A stretch of 64,000 nucleotides of DNA from Cellulophaga baltica (GCF_900102165.1 NZ_FNBD01000002.1:466807-530806), one strand, 5' to 3'; shown: positions 9,287 through 19,099, counted from the stretch's first letter. The notes: generated by a model from the sequence alone, not told the origin. Made by a program: numbers and translations.

Positions 9287-11302
9287 ATGAATCCACTTTT
9301 ATCCCCATTTGATACCGCACCATTTTCTAAATTAAAAAACGAACATTTTATGCCTGCTTTTACGCAAGCAATAGCAGATGCTCGTGAAGAAATAGAGGCT
9401 ATAACTCACAATTCTGAAGCACCAACATTTAAAAATACGATTGCCGCTTTAGATTATTCTGGCAAACAATTAGATCGTGTTTCTAGTGTATTCTTCAATC
9501 TAAATTCGGCAGAAACCAATGAAGACATTCAGAAAATAGCCCAAGAAATTTCTCCTATTCTTTCTGAATTTGGTAATGATATCACTCTAAATGAAGATTT
9601 ATTTAAACGTGTAAAAGCAGTTTATGATCAGAAGAAAAATTTAGATTTAACCACGGAAGAACAGACTCTTCTAGATAAAAAATATAAGGGTTTTAGCCGT
9701 AATGGCGCTAATCTATCCGAAGATAAGAAGAAACGTCTAAGAGAAATAGACGCAGCCTCTTCAAAATTAAAATTAAACTTCGGAGAAAATATCTTAGCAG
9801 AAACAAATAAGTTTCAAATGCATTTAACCGATGAAGCAGCGCTAGACGGACTCCCAGAAGGAGAGAAAGAAGCCGCTGCACAAATGGCCAAAGCAAAAGA
9901 ACTAGAAGGCTGGTTAATTACTTTAGACTACCCTAGCTATATTCCGTTTATGAAATATGCCAAAAATAGAGTGCTTCGTAAAAAGCTATCTATTGCCTTT
10001 GGCAGCAAAGGTTTTCATAATGATGAGTTAGACAACCAAGAGAATGTTCTTAAAATAGCGCAACTACGTCATGAACGTGCTAATTTATTAGGCTATAAAA
10101 CGCATGCTCATTTTGTGTTGGAAGAGCGTATGGCACAAACACCAGAAAAAGTACAAGAATTTTTAAATGAATTGTTGGAGAAAGCAAAACCTGCTGCCGA
10201 AAGAGAATTTAAAGAGTTAGAAGATTTTGCAAAAGAATTAGATGGCGTTGACCAATTAGAAAAGTGGGATGGTGCGTACTACTCTGAGAAACTAAAACAA
10301 AAGCTTTTCAATTTAGATGATGAAAAGCTGAAGCCTTACTTTAAACTAGAAAATGTAATTGCCGGTGTTTTTACCGTAGCCGAAAAATTATATGGTTTAC
10401 AGTTTGAAGAAGTTTTTGATATAGACAAATACCATGAAGATGTAAAAACATACCGCATTTATGATGAAGATCGTAAGCTTGTTGCTATTTTTTATGCCGA
10501 TTTTCACCCTAGAGCTGGGAAGCGCGGTGGTGCATGGATGACCTCTTTTAAATCGCAATATGTAGAAAACGGAGAAAATGTGCGTCCGCATATTTCTAAC
10601 GTTTGTAATTTCACAAAACCAACCGCTAGCAAGCCTTCTTTATTAACTTTTAATGAGGTAACTACCTTATTTCATGAGTTTGGACACGGTTTACACGGCA
10701 TGTTAGCAGATACGGTATATCCAGGATTATCGGGTACTTCGGTATATTGGGATTTTGTAGAACTGCCTAGTCAAGTATTAGAAAACTGGTGTTATGAGAA
10801 AGAAGCTTTAGAACTTTTTGCTACGCACTATGAAACTGGAGAAGTTATCCCGATGGAATTGGTAGAAAAAATAAAAGCTTCTGCTACCTTCCAAGAAGGC
10901 ATGCAGACCTTAAGACAACTAAGTTTTGGCTTGTTAGATATGGCTTGGCACGGAACAGACCCTACAGATATTACTGATGTAAAGGCTCAAGAAGATACGG
11001 TTTTTAAAGAAACTGATTTATACCCTGCCACACCAGATACCTGTATGAGTACTTCTTTTGCTCATATTTTTCAAGGCGGATATTCTTCCGGATATTACAG
11101 TTATAAATGGGCAGAAGTTTTAGATGCTGATGCTTTTGCATACTTTAAAGAAAAAGGAATTTTCAATAAAGAGGTGGCTACTAAATTTAAAGAACATGTA
11201 CTTTCTAAGGGAGGAACAGAAAACCCAATGGAATTGTATAAGAAATTCCGTGGGGCAGAACCTAAGATTGAACCACTTTTAGAGCGCGCAGGGTTATTAT
11301 AA
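9287..11302 (+). CDS. M3 family oligopeptidase (oligopeptidase A / dipeptidyl carboxypeptidase type)
   Basis: 671-residue zinc metallopeptidase. The thimet-oligopeptidase motif HEFGHGLHG has zinc ligands at His463 and His467 and the general-base Glu464; the third ligand lies in the following helix. The long helical N-terminal part is typical of M3 enzymes, which degrade peptides in a closed cavity. No signal peptide is visible, so it is predicted cytoplasmic, acting on peptides from protein turnover or uptake. A strong terminator follows directly. Confidence 0.92.
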   Translation: MNPLLSPFDTAPFSKLKNEHFMPAFTQAIADAREEIEAITHNSEAPTFKNTIAALDYSGKQLDRVSSVFFNLNSAETNEDIQKIAQEISPILSEFGNDITLNEDLFKRVKAVYDQKKNLDLTTEEQTLLDKKYKGFSRNGANLSEDKKKRLREIDAASSKLKLNFGENILAETNKFQMHLTDEAALDGLPEGEKEAAAQMAKAKELEGWLITLDYPSYIPFMKYAKNRVLRKKLSIAFGSKGFHNDELDNQENVLKIAQLRHERANLLGYKTHAHFVLEERMAQTPEKVQEFLNELLEKAKPAAEREFKELEDFAKELDGVDQLEKWDGAYYSEKLKQKLFNLDDEKLKPYFKLENVIAGVFTVAEKLYGLQFEEVFDIDKYHEDVKTYRIYDEDRKLVAIFYADFHPRAGKRGGAWMTSFKSQYVENGENVRPHISNVCNFTKPTASKPSLLTFNEVTTLFHEFGHGLHGMLADTVYPGLSGTSVYWDFVELPSQVLENWCYEKEALELFATHYETGEVIPMELVEKIKASATFQEGMQTLRQLSFGLLDMAWHGTDPTDITDVKAQEDTVFKETDLYPATPDTCMSTSFAHIFQGGYSSGYYSYKWAEVLDADAFAYFKEKGIFNKEVATKFKEHVLSKGGTENPMELYKKFRGAEPKIEPLLERAGLL

Positions 11303-11320
11303 ACTAGCTACGCGTTCTTG

Positions 11321-11363
11321 AAAAAATCAGTATAAGATATAATTCTTATGCTGATTTTTTTTT
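11321..11363 (+). terminator. Rho-independent terminator after the M3 peptidase gene
   Basis: A 16-nt arm (11321-11336) pairs with 11345-11360 with one G-T pair; the loop is 8 nt, and the stem ends in a run of nine T. It ends the purK-purE-peptidase region. Confidence 0.85.
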
Positions 11364-11458
11364 ATACCAACTATAGAAAATGGGATATAAATTAATATCT
11401 TTAATTTTTAAAGTAAGAGATAATTCTCTTTCTTCAACTATAAAAAGAAGCTATAATT

Positions 11459-12121
11459 TTGGATGTATTAAAGCCTGGAGAAAAAATAATAGCCAAAGAA
11501 ACGGACTATACTTCCGGGAGTATAGGGTGGTTAGGTGGCGGAGTAAATGATGCCTATGACCTCTATTTAGTATCGGACGCTACAAAACATTTGACCTTAA
11601 TTGTTTTTATGAAAATTCAGGTCATATTTGAAGATAGCGGAACTATGGTATGGTCTGCCTTTGACAAAACAAAATTCGTAAAAGACTTTGAAAGTTCTGT
11701 AAACTCTAAATGGGGCAATAAAAGAGTCTTAAAAAAATTGAGCAAAGGCAAAAAGGTTTTCATAGATTTTCGTTTTGAATTTATTACCACCGGATGGTCC
11801 ATCACAGAGCATTGGGAAGTTCATGTGAAAAAAATAAAAAAAGGCGCTTTTAGCACTAGCTCTGTCAACCCCATAACAAGCAGGGTAAATTTAGATAGTG
11901 AAGATTTTACGACCGTGATGAAAAATGGTGGAGGAAAACAAAGAGGTATTGTTCATGAATTTGGCCATATGTTAGGCTTACCTGATGAATACAAAGAAGG
12001 TACACCTCATGAAAAAGATTTTAATTCTATTATGAATGGTGGCGAACAAATTAAAAAAAGACACGATGCCGTTTATTTAAAATGGTTAGAAAAAACCCTA
12101 TCCAAACAACAAATAAAATGA
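11459..12121 (+). CDS. Zincin-type metalloprotease-like protein
   Basis: 220 residues from a TTG start; no ATG is available in this frame before Met50 and the frame closes 18 nt upstream. The C-terminal half holds HEFGHMLGLPDE (His166, Glu167, His170, Asp176), a metzincin-like HExxHxxGxxD zinc site, plus the downstream MNGG Met-turn-like segment. The N-terminal half is beta-rich and unrecognised. Similar small zincins occur beside secretion loci and polymorphic toxins, but nothing here shows that. It overlaps the next gene by ATGA, so the two are translationally coupled. Confidence 0.7.
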   Translation: MDVLKPGEKIIAKETDYTSGSIGWLGGGVNDAYDLYLVSDATKHLTLIVFMKIQVIFEDSGTMVWSAFDKTKFVKDFESSVNSKWGNKRVLKKLSKGKKVFIDFRFEFITTGWSITEHWEVHVKKIKKGAFSTSSVNPITSRVNLDSEDFTTVMKNGGGKQRGIVHEFGHMLGLPDEYKEGTPHEKDFNSIMNGGEQIKKRHDAVYLKWLEKTLSKQQIK

Positions 12122-12489
12122 AAACTTCTATGGTATTAACTGCCTTACTTGCCCTCATAGGCTTTTGCTTATGGTTCTTTGTGCTTAAACCTAAAACCGA
12201 AATTACAATGGAAAAACAATGGCAAACACTTATAACGAGCACCACTGTAGAAAGTGAAAAAAACGCAATTGCAGCACTAACAGCAAAAGTAAGTGCTAAA
12301 GGCGGCTATTGGGAAGTTATTGGCATAACATATGATGGTAACCATACCAATATGAGTACCTACGATGGCGATTTGAGTCAAATAAAAAATATAACTGCAA
12401 ATTTTTATTGGGACACCCATACTTTTCAAGGTACAGACTGGACCCCTTTAGACCCACAGAATATTTATATTTTCTTTCGAGAGAAGTAA
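12118..12489 (+). CDS. Small membrane-anchored protein coupled to the zincin
   Basis: 123 residues from the ATG at 12118, which overlaps the zincin stop codon (ATGA). One N-terminal transmembrane helix (VLTALLALIGFCLWFFVL) is followed by an exported domain of about 95 residues with no recognised fold. The coupling suggests it is the partner or inhibitor of the zincin, which is an inference. Confidence 0.65.
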   Translation: MKTSMVLTALLALIGFCLWFFVLKPKTEITMEKQWQTLITSTTVESEKNAIAALTAKVSAKGGYWEVIGITYDGNHTNMSTYDGDLSQIKNITANFYWDTHTFQGTDWTPLDPQNIYIFFREK

Positions 12490-12764
12490 CCAAAACGTCT
12501 TAATTATCAAGACTAAATCCTACTCAAAAACACTTTTACCTGCGCTAGATTATGGTAAATTTTAACAAACTATAAAATACATCTCTTCCGTATCCGTTGT
12601 ATATAAAATCTTTTACCTCAAGCGTCTAAATCTTGTACTTTATGAGAATGAGCGGCGGCCCTTTACCTAGCTACCTTTATGGTGTATTCTCATATTGGTG
12701 AAAAGCTAAGTAAGTATGTGTGCAACTAGGTCTTAGGTTAAAACTAGCAACTAATATTATACGT

Positions 12765-13121
12765 ATGAAATGTACTACCTGTAGCGTTCTTAACACAGAA
12801 GAAGCTCAATATTGTAGAAATTGTGGCGCTTCGCTGTATCCCACAAATGAAGCTCCGGATGCTGGTTCCAGCAAAACCATTTGGTTGTTAATTGCTGTAA
12901 TTGCCTCCTTTGTCGTTGTAGAACTAGGCTATTTTGTGATCAGCACTTTTCAGCTAGATTTTATCTATGATATGATCAACCTATCGTCATTTATGACGTT
13001 GATCCCTACACTAACCCTATTAATTGCCGCGGTATTAATGCGCAATCAAAAAGCAAAAATAGCTTTATTCATAGGTTTTGGCCTTATGTTGCTATTTCTC
13101 GCAGGCTATTATATCTCCTAA
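12765..13121 (+). CDS. Zinc-ribbon membrane protein (first paralogue)
   Basis: 118 residues from the ATG at 12765; the open frame extends to 12720 but the CxxC ribbon starts directly after this Met, as in the paralogue. The N-terminus MKCTTC...YCRNCGA is a zinc ribbon (two CxxC pairs) and is followed by two or three hydrophobic helices. It resembles the protein at 13856-14212 in length and order, and the pair flanks a zinc-ribbon/DUF805 gene. Function unknown. Confidence 0.75.
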   Translation: MKCTTCSVLNTEEAQYCRNCGASLYPTNEAPDAGSSKTIWLLIAVIASFVVVELGYFVISTFQLDFIYDMINLSSFMTLIPTLTLLIAAVLMRNQKAKIALFIGFGLMLLFLAGYYIS

Positions 13122-13190
13122 AATTAAAGGCAATAAAATAGATAAGCACAATTACCGTTATACCCTTACCGACCAACCTTAAATTAATCT

Positions 13191-13841
13191 ATGAAAAACA
13201 TTTGTACAAAATGTGCTACGCTTATTACGGAAGGTGCTAGCTTTTGCCAAGTATGTGGCACAGCAGCTACCGTAGTCCCAGAAAACAAAACAATATCAGC
13301 GAAGGTAAATACATGCCCTACGTGCCAAACTACGTATACGTCTGACTTTTTATTTTGCGAAAAAGACGGAGAAAGGTTACTAACTCCAGAAGATAAAACC
13401 CCTAGATGTGTTAAGTGCTTTAAGAGCTACGCAGATGATACCACCTTTTGCCCTATTGATGGCGGAGAAGTAAAATATATTCCAAAACGCTCTAACCGTG
13501 TTCCTCATCCTACGCTAGATAATAGTGGTATGTTTCAACGCATGTTCTCCTTTGAAGGAAGAATAAGAAGAACAGAATATGGCCTTACAATCTTGATGTA
13601 TATAGTCTTTTATTTTTTATTAATTCTTGTTGTTGAAAGTACACGAAGTGGCGGAGCTGGCCTCGTTATTTTACTTCTACTAATTCCATGTATTTGGATC
13701 CTTTGGGCACAAGCAGCTAAACGTTGCCATGATTTAGGCAATAGCGGCTGGTACCAATTAATTCCTTTTTACGGACTCTTTTTACTCTTTCAAGAAGGCG
13801 AAAGAGGCACAAACGAATATGGGAGAGATCCTAAAAACTAA
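13191..13841 (+). CDS. Zinc-ribbon / DUF805 membrane protein
   Basis: 216 residues. Residues 1-95 contain three Cys-pair zinc ribbons (ICTKCA..FCQVCG; CPTCQ..FCEKDG; CVKCF..FCPIDGG). The C-terminal part is a DUF805 (YhaH-type) inner-membrane domain, seen in the motif [11 protein letters not shown], several transmembrane helices and [15 protein letters not shown]805 proteins have no firm function. Flanked by two paralogous ribbon-membrane proteins with 69 and 14 nt gaps, so probably one operon. Confidence 0.85.
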   Translation: MKNICTKCATLITEGASFCQVCGTAATVVPENKTISAKVNTCPTCQTTYTSDFLFCEKDGERLLTPEDKTPRCVKCFKSYADDTTFCPIDGGEVKYIPKRSNRVPHPTLDNSGMFQRMFSFEGRIRRTEYGLTILMYIVFYFLLILVVESTRSGGAGLVILLLLIPCIWILWAQAAKRCHDLGNSGWYQLIPFYGLFLLFQEGERGTNEYGRDPKN

Positions 13842-13855
13842 TAAAACCTTATCCT

Positions 13856-14212
13856 ATGAAATGTTTAGCTTGTACAACAGAAAATGATCCATCGGCCTTA
13901 TTTTGCAAAAAATGTGGCGCCAAATTAATCGCTTCAAAAAATCAAGATACTGTAGACGTAGATAAAGTGGTAAATTTATTTCTGCTCATTATAGGCTCTG
14001 GCTTAGTGGTAAGCTTATTCTACTTTGTTATAAACATACTAGAATTTATAGATGTGTATTCCATACGGCCTTTGAGAATGATCACCAACTTGGTGGTCCC
14101 TGTAGTTACGCTAGTTGCAGCTATATTAATGCCGCATCAAAAAGCCAAAGTTTTTCTATTTGTTGCGTTTGCTATAGAAATTATATTTTTTATTAAATAT
14201 AGTATCCTGTAA
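13856..14212 (+). CDS. Zinc-ribbon membrane protein (second paralogue)
   Basis: 118 residues, beginning MKCLACTTEN...FCKKCGAK, a zinc ribbon, followed by hydrophobic helices (LFLLIIGSGLVVSLFYFVI and later ones). It shares length, ribbon position and the C-terminal HQKAK/NQKAK segment with the protein at 12765-13121, so the two are tandem duplicates around the DUF805 gene. Function unknown. Confidence 0.75.
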   Translation: MKCLACTTENDPSALFCKKCGAKLIASKNQDTVDVDKVVNLFLLIIGSGLVVSLFYFVINILEFIDVYSIRPLRMITNLVVPVVTLVAAILMPHQKAKVFLFVAFAIEIIFFIKYSIL

Positions 14213-14254
14213 TAGCTACAGCACCTACTTCATGGGTTAATACACCTACAATTA

Positions 14255-14427
14255 ATGAGCTTTTTTAAAAATTTATTTAAGAAAAAACCAATTACAATAA
14301 CCTATCTGATTTTGGCCTGCCCAATATTGAGCATAAGCTTCTTGGCAGTTTATTCACCCAGAGTACTGGCATTTCTGCAACAGATGTATTTGACAGGTTA
14401 GCTATTGAGACCAAGTTAAAAGAGGTA
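14255..14427 (+). pseudogene. Out-of-frame N-terminal part of the next gene
   Basis: An ATG at 14255 opens a frame (MSFFKNLFKKK...) that closes at 14401. From the GAAAAAACC tract at 14281 onward, the frame of the following gene is open and reads KTNYNNLSDFGLPNIEHK into its annotated Met. One extra A in that tract would join both into a single ORF of about 333 residues. This suggests a one-base deletion, a sequencing error, or recoding. Confidence 0.55.
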
Positions 14428-15255
14428 ATGAACACGCACTTCATACCATACACCTCCCACGGCTCGTTTTCAAAACTCTACGAAGAAGGTACTTTTTATA
14501 TTTCTATACGCTTTGAAGCAAAAGGAGAAAAGTATAGCCTCTTTCTACTTTACGATGAGAATGATGCTCGAAAATTTAATGCGGCTAAAAAATTTATAAA
14601 AAACGGTACACACCCTAATGCACTATTCATAAGCGCGAATGACTATAGCTATGTAAACAGCAGTTTAAGCTGTATTGAACCTTTTCAAATTGAAAACCTT
14701 TCTTTGATCGCACAGGAAGATTTTCAAAAACTTCTTACTCAGAAAGAAACAGCGTACGCGATGTGGTTTCCGTCAGAAGCTGAAAAAACCTTTTATAATT
14801 CTCCAACCAAACAACATCTAGATGCTATATATACGCTTATAAATGACTACGAAAATTATGTATATGGTTACCTGCTTTTAAAACTGAAACTACCTGATAT
14901 TCATAAATTTCATAGACCTGATTTGCCTGAAGTTCCAAAAACCTTTTTAATTTTAGCCATAGAAAATACTAGTTTGCTCATTACCGTTTGTAAAGAAAAG
15001 GGAATTAGATTTCATTTTAATAAACAGACAACTTCCACTGCATATGTAGCTCATTTTCTTAAACATATGCATTCAGATTTTGTCACATTTATTGCGGAAC
15101 TACATACGGTATTATTTTTAGAAAAAACAATTGGCAACGGTTTGCACTGGTATCAAAAAACAGCTTCAGAATTTATATCGAAAGAAAAAAATGGAATCCT
15201 ACAGGCTTCCTTCCCAGAAGAAACTATTATCATTTCTACGAATGAAAAGAACTAA
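14428..15255 (+). CDS. Hypothetical cytoplasmic protein, N-terminus frameshifted
   Basis: 275 residues from the first in-frame ATG. No signal peptide, transmembrane segment or recognised domain; the sequence is rich in aromatic and charged residues. The reading frame stays open without an ATG back to 14281, with protein-like composition, and would connect to the ATG at 14255 after a -1 shift. If the shift is real, the translated protein probably lacks about 58 residues. Confidence 0.6.
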   Translation: MNTHFIPYTSHGSFSKLYEEGTFYISIRFEAKGEKYSLFLLYDENDARKFNAAKKFIKNGTHPNALFISANDYSYVNSSLSCIEPFQIENLSLIAQEDFQKLLTQKETAYAMWFPSEAEKTFYNSPTKQHLDAIYTLINDYENYVYGYLLLKLKLPDIHKFHRPDLPEVPKTFLILAIENTSLLITVCKEKGIRFHFNKQTTSTAYVAHFLKHMHSDFVTFIAELHTVLFLEKTIGNGLHWYQKTASEFISKEKNGILQASFPEETIIISTNEKN

Positions 15256-15435
15256 TTGGGCAACTACGCGCTAGTGTTTTTTATTCTAGTGCTAACACGT
15301 AAAAAAGTACATTGAAAAACATGCTAAAGAGAAGACTAGCATCTTCGCATTAAAAGCATGGTAAGCGTTCTTTAGTGTATACTACCAATGCCATTAATTT
15401 TCATAGTTTCGCATCTTTTTATTTAACCACAACCC

Positions 15436-16233
15436 ATGAAACTCCACATCAAAAGATTTCTACTTATTGTTAACCTTCAAACGGTTATCATCTCTGGCTT
15501 AGCCGTAATTTCTACCGCGATCTGCATACATTACAAATATGAAGCGGAGTTCCCACTTACTTTAGTCGCGACTTCTATTATTTTTCCTATCGTATTTTCT
15601 ATTGGCGGCGCCTATAAAAGAAGAGAAGCAGCATTGAAAGAATATGCTGCTATCAAAGGCTATTTACGCGCTATTTACTTTGTGTCTAGAGATTGGATTG
15701 ATCAGCCAAAACCAGAGAATGTGACCAAAATGTCTTCATTAATCTATGATTTCTTCAATAATTTTAGAATCATGTTTACCGATTCAAAATCGAATTTAAT
15801 AGAGAACGAAAAAAAGGTCTATGATAATTTTTCAGATTTCTCATTGTATATAAAACATGAATTGCGAGAAGAAGGTTTATCTGCGGGAGAATGCTCTAGA
15901 ACCAATCAATATTTACAAAAAATGATGGTTTCTTTTGAATCTATCAAACATATTTACCAATACAGAACTCCCAGAACCTTACGCGCGTTTAGCTCCCTGT
16001 TCATAAAAATACTCCCCATTATTTACGGCCCTTATTTTGCCTTTAAAGCAGAAGAAATGTCTTGGGGCTTAGAGTTTGTAATTCCTATTTTACTCACCAT
16101 GATTCTTGTGAGCTTAGAAAACATTCAAGAGCATCTAGAAAACCCTTTTGATCAAATAGGTGAAGATGATATTAAGTTTAATGTAGAGAAGTTTATAGAG
16201 CGTCTAAACCACACCACAGGCGATGCTGATTGA
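15436..16233 (+). CDS. Bestrophin-like membrane protein
   Basis: 265 residues. Two N-terminal helices (about 9-30 and 36-55) and two more near 190-235 surround a cytoplasmic helical domain. The C-terminal sequence LENIQEHLENPFDQIGEDD is the characteristic bestrophin/YneE motif near the channel gate. Bacterial bestrophins are pentameric ion channels in the inner membrane. The assignment rests mainly on this motif and the topology. Stands alone, with 180 nt upstream and no recognised promoter. Confidence 0.65.
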   Translation: MKLHIKRFLLIVNLQTVIISGLAVISTAICIHYKYEAEFPLTLVATSIIFPIVFSIGGAYKRREAALKEYAAIKGYLRAIYFVSRDWIDQPKPENVTKMSSLIYDFFNNFRIMFTDSKSNLIENEKKVYDNFSDFSLYIKHELREEGLSAGECSRTNQYLQKMMVSFESIKHIYQYRTPRTLRAFSSLFIKILPIIYGPYFAFKAEEMSWGLEFVIPILLTMILVSLENIQEHLENPFDQIGEDDIKFNVEKFIERLNHTTGDAD

Positions 16234-16325
16234 TGGGGAAACTGCAGAAAAATAGGTGACCGGTCAGACAAGAATAAGTACCTACATCGCGCAACTCTTA
16301 AAAAAATGACACCCACACACGGAAC

Positions 16326-16754
16326 ATGTTAAAGAACATTAGAACAAAAACAGCATTTGCTATTCTTATAATCAATCTAATTCTCGGAAACGGAATCTTG
16401 TTTATAGGCGGTAAAAGTTCTTTTACCGAAGCTGTAAACTACCCCTTAATGGGAGGCATATCTATCGCATGCATTCTTTTTTACAGTTTGTTTTTTTATT
16501 ATTCCAAATATGAGACCTACTCAAAATTAAAACTAATTCTTCTCTCCGTTTTAAGTTGTATGGTAATTATACTTTTAGGGTGTTTCTTAGCCGTGCTACT
16601 TAAAGAACCTTTAGCAGAATTCTTCCGAAATATCCCCGCAGCACTACTCATGGGTATCATGGGAAATATAATGTTCTTCCCGGTTTCAATAATACTAGGA
16701 TTATTAAATTTTGGCATTATAAACTATTTTAAGAAGCGTGCGATAGAACCATAG
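16326..16754 (+). CDS. Four-helix integral membrane protein, unknown
   Basis: 142 residues with four predicted transmembrane helices (about 10-28, 37-57, 70-92, 105-132). No conserved motif recognised. It lies 92 nt after the bestrophin-like gene and ends 44 nt before the convergent topoisomerase gene. Confidence 0.6.
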   Translation: MLKNIRTKTAFAILIINLILGNGILFIGGKSSFTEAVNYPLMGGISIACILFYSLFFYYSKYETYSKLKLILLSVLSCMVIILLGCFLAVLLKEPLAEFFRNIPAALLMGIMGNIMFFPVSIILGLLNFGIINYFKKRAIEP

Positions 16755-16798
16755 CTAGCACTTTTTTTATTTTCACTTTCTCCTAAAAACCTAAACAC

Positions 16799-19099
16799 TT
16801 AGTTTTCTCTAAATATTTTAAAGACCAACTCTTTGGTTAGTGGCTGCCCTTTTGCTTTTTCTCGGATGTCATCAAAACTAAATCTAAAAGCGCAACCTGC
16901 TTTATACTCACTACAGCCATAAGCGGTCTTCCCTTTTAAAATGGTGCCTTTGTTGCATTTCGGACAGCTATTATCTTCCGGAGTACTTTTTACGGCTACT
17001 TTACCCTTTTTAGGTTCTAACTTGAGCTTATAATTTTCATCAAACCTTAGTAAGCCTTCTACCGAAGCATCATTAATTTTAAACCCTTTTAAATTTACTG
17101 TTGATCCTTTTTGAAATAGCCTAATAAACTGTTTTTCTGAAATAGTTTTACCTTCAAATTTAAAGGGCAATACAAAATCGCAGGTTTTATTAAATTCCGA
17201 ACAACCATAAGCTGATTTCCCTTTACGGATCGTTCCCTTTTTACATTTAGGACAAGCTTCGGAGGTTAAGCCTTCCGGTTTCTTTACCGCCTTTTTCTTA
17301 GGAGCTGTTGCCGGTTTATTATTCACTGCCGAAATATTCGCCTTTTTTGTTTCACTACGTACTTCATACACCAAATGATCTACCATTCGCTTCATCTGCT
17401 TGATAAAACTACCCGCACTAAAAGTCCCTTTTTCTATATCTTTTAACTGCTTCTCCCATTTACCGGTGAGCTCGGCAGATTTTAGCATTTCGTTTTGAAT
17501 GGTGTCTATTAACTGAATACCGGTGACGGTTGGAAGTACCTGTTTTTTATTTCGTTTTATATACTTTCTTCTAAATAATGTTTCAATAATATTGGCACGT
17601 GTAGAAGGGCGGCCAATACCATTTTCTTTCATAAGCTCCCGAAGTTCATCATCATCTACTTGCTTCCCTGCCGTTTCCATAGCACGCAATAAGGTTGCTT
17701 CCGTAAACTGATTTGGTGGTTTGGTTTCTTTCTCCAAAAACGAAGGCTCATGCGGGCCTTTTTCTCCCTTTACAAAAGTAGGTAATAGGCCTTTTTCCGT
17801 AGTGGTTTTTGCCTCCGGGTTTTCAAAAACAACGCGCCATCCTTTTTCTAAAATTTCTTTTCCAGTGGCTTTGAACATTACTTTTTCTGCCTTCCCAAGT
17901 ACCGTCGTATTAGAGACTTTACAATCTGGATAAAAAACGGCTATGAACCGGCGTACAATAATATCATACACTTGTTGCTGGGCATACTGCAAGTTTATTT
18001 GCTGGCCTGTTGGTATAATAGCATGGTGATCTGTAACCTTACTATCATCAAAAACCTTTTTTGTTTTCTTTAATTTCTTCCCATCAAGCGGTTGCGTTAA
18101 AGTAGCATACTTATTCAGTTTCTTAAGAATCCCGGGGACTTTAGGGAATACATCATTGGGTAAAAATGTGGTATCTACTCTAGGGTAGGTCACTACTTTT
18201 TGTTCGTATAGTTTCTGAACAATCTTTAAGGTTTCATCGGCACTAAACCCAAACTTCGTGTTGCAATACACTTGCAAGCCTGTTAAATCAAATAGCTTAG
18301 GTGCGTATTCATTACCTGCCTTTTTTGTGGTAGAGACAATTTCAAAATCGTGCTCTTTTACAATATTTGCAAGCTTTTCTCCGTCTTCCACTTTAAGAAA
18401 ACGCCCTTCTTCATAGCTAAATAAGGTTTCCCGATAAAGCGTTTGTAATTCCCAATACGGTTGTGGCTTAAAATTTTCAATCTCCTTAAACCGGTTAACC
18501 AACATCGCCAGTGTAGGTGTTTGCACACGACCAACAGATAGCATTTGTTTGTACCCTCCATGTTTTAAGGTGTATAATCGGGTGGCATTCATTCCTAAAA
18601 GCCAATCGCCTATAGCCCTAGAAAACCCTGCATAATATAAATTATCGTATTGGGCAGAAGGTTGTAGTTTTTCAAACCCTTCTTTTATAGCCTCTGTTGT
18701 TAAAGAAGAAATCCATAAACGCTGCACTTCACCCTTATACCCCGCTTGGTCTATCACCCAACGTTGTATCAGCTCTCCCTCCTGCCCGGCATCACCACAA
18801 TTAATGACAACACTAGCTTGGTCAAATAATTTTTTTACAATGTTAAATTGCTTCTGGATTCCAGAGTTTTTTACCACCTTGGTTTTAAACTTATCGGGGA
18901 GCATGGGGAGGTTATTAAGATCCCAACTTTTCCAATGAGGCTTGTAATCATTTGGTTCAAATAAGGTACACAAATGACCAAAAGTATAGGTTACCGCATA
19001 GCCGTTACCTTCATAATAGCCATCGCATTTTTTGGTTGCTCCTACTACAGTAGCAATTTCACGGGCAACACTTGGCTTTTCGGCGATACATACTTTCAT
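16799..19099 (-). CDS. topB: DNA topoisomerase III (type IA)
   Basis: 766 residues from the ATG at 19099, chosen because the TOPRIM domain begins immediately (MKVCIAEKPSVAREIA); an ATG four codons upstream adds nothing. The enzyme relaxes and decatenates DNA through a 5'-phosphotyrosine. The TOPRIM acidic motif INCGDAGQEGELIQ, LSVGRVQTPTLAML and the catalytic-Tyr motif TYPRVDTTFLP are visible. The C-terminus carries two zinc-ribbon-like repeats (CPKCKKGTIRKGKSAYGCSE and CPKCNKGTILKGKTAYGCSE). The distribution of this type in Bacteroidota includes both chromosomal and mobile-element copies; no mobilisation genes are seen beside it. Confidence 0.95.
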   Translation of the reverse strand: MKVCIAEKPSVAREIATVVGATKKCDGYYEGNGYAVTYTFGHLCTLFEPNDYKPHWKSWDLNNLPMLPDKFKTKVVKNSGIQKQFNIVKKLFDQASVVINCGDAGQEGELIQRWVIDQAGYKGEVQRLWISSLTTEAIKEGFEKLQPSAQYDNLYYAGFSRAIGDWLLGMNATRLYTLKHGGYKQMLSVGRVQTPTLAMLVNRFKEIENFKPQPYWELQTLYRETLFSYEEGRFLKVEDGEKLANIVKEHDFEIVSTTKKAGNEYAPKLFDLTGLQVYCNTKFGFSADETLKIVQKLYEQKVVTYPRVDTTFLPNDVFPKVPGILKKLNKYATLTQPLDGKKLKKTKKVFDDSKVTDHHAIIPTGQQINLQYAQQQVYDIIVRRFIAVFYPDCKVSNTTVLGKAEKVMFKATGKEILEKGWRVVFENPEAKTTTEKGLLPTFVKGEKGPHEPSFLEKETKPPNQFTEATLLRAMETAGKQVDDDELRELMKENGIGRPSTRANIIETLFRRKYIKRNKKQVLPTVTGIQLIDTIQNEMLKSAELTGKWEKQLKDIEKGTFSAGSFIKQMKRMVDHLVYEVRSETKKANISAVNNKPATAPKKKAVKKPEGLTSEACPKCKKGTIRKGKSAYGCSEFNKTCDFVLPFKFEGKTISEKQFIRLFQKGSTVNLKGFKINDASVEGLLRFDENYKLKLEPKKGKVAVKSTPEDNSCPKCNKGTILKGKTAYGCSEYKAGCAFRFSFDDIREKAKGQPLTKELVFKIFREN

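Noticed and set aside
11459..12121. Polymorphic toxin or extracellular contractile injection system effector
   Set aside because: No delivery domain (PAAR, VgrG, eCIS tube) or immunity family is nearby; only the zincin site is supported.
16799..19099. Integrative conjugative element marked by topB
   Set aside because: No relaxase, Tra proteins or integrase around the gene; topB alone is common in chromosomes.
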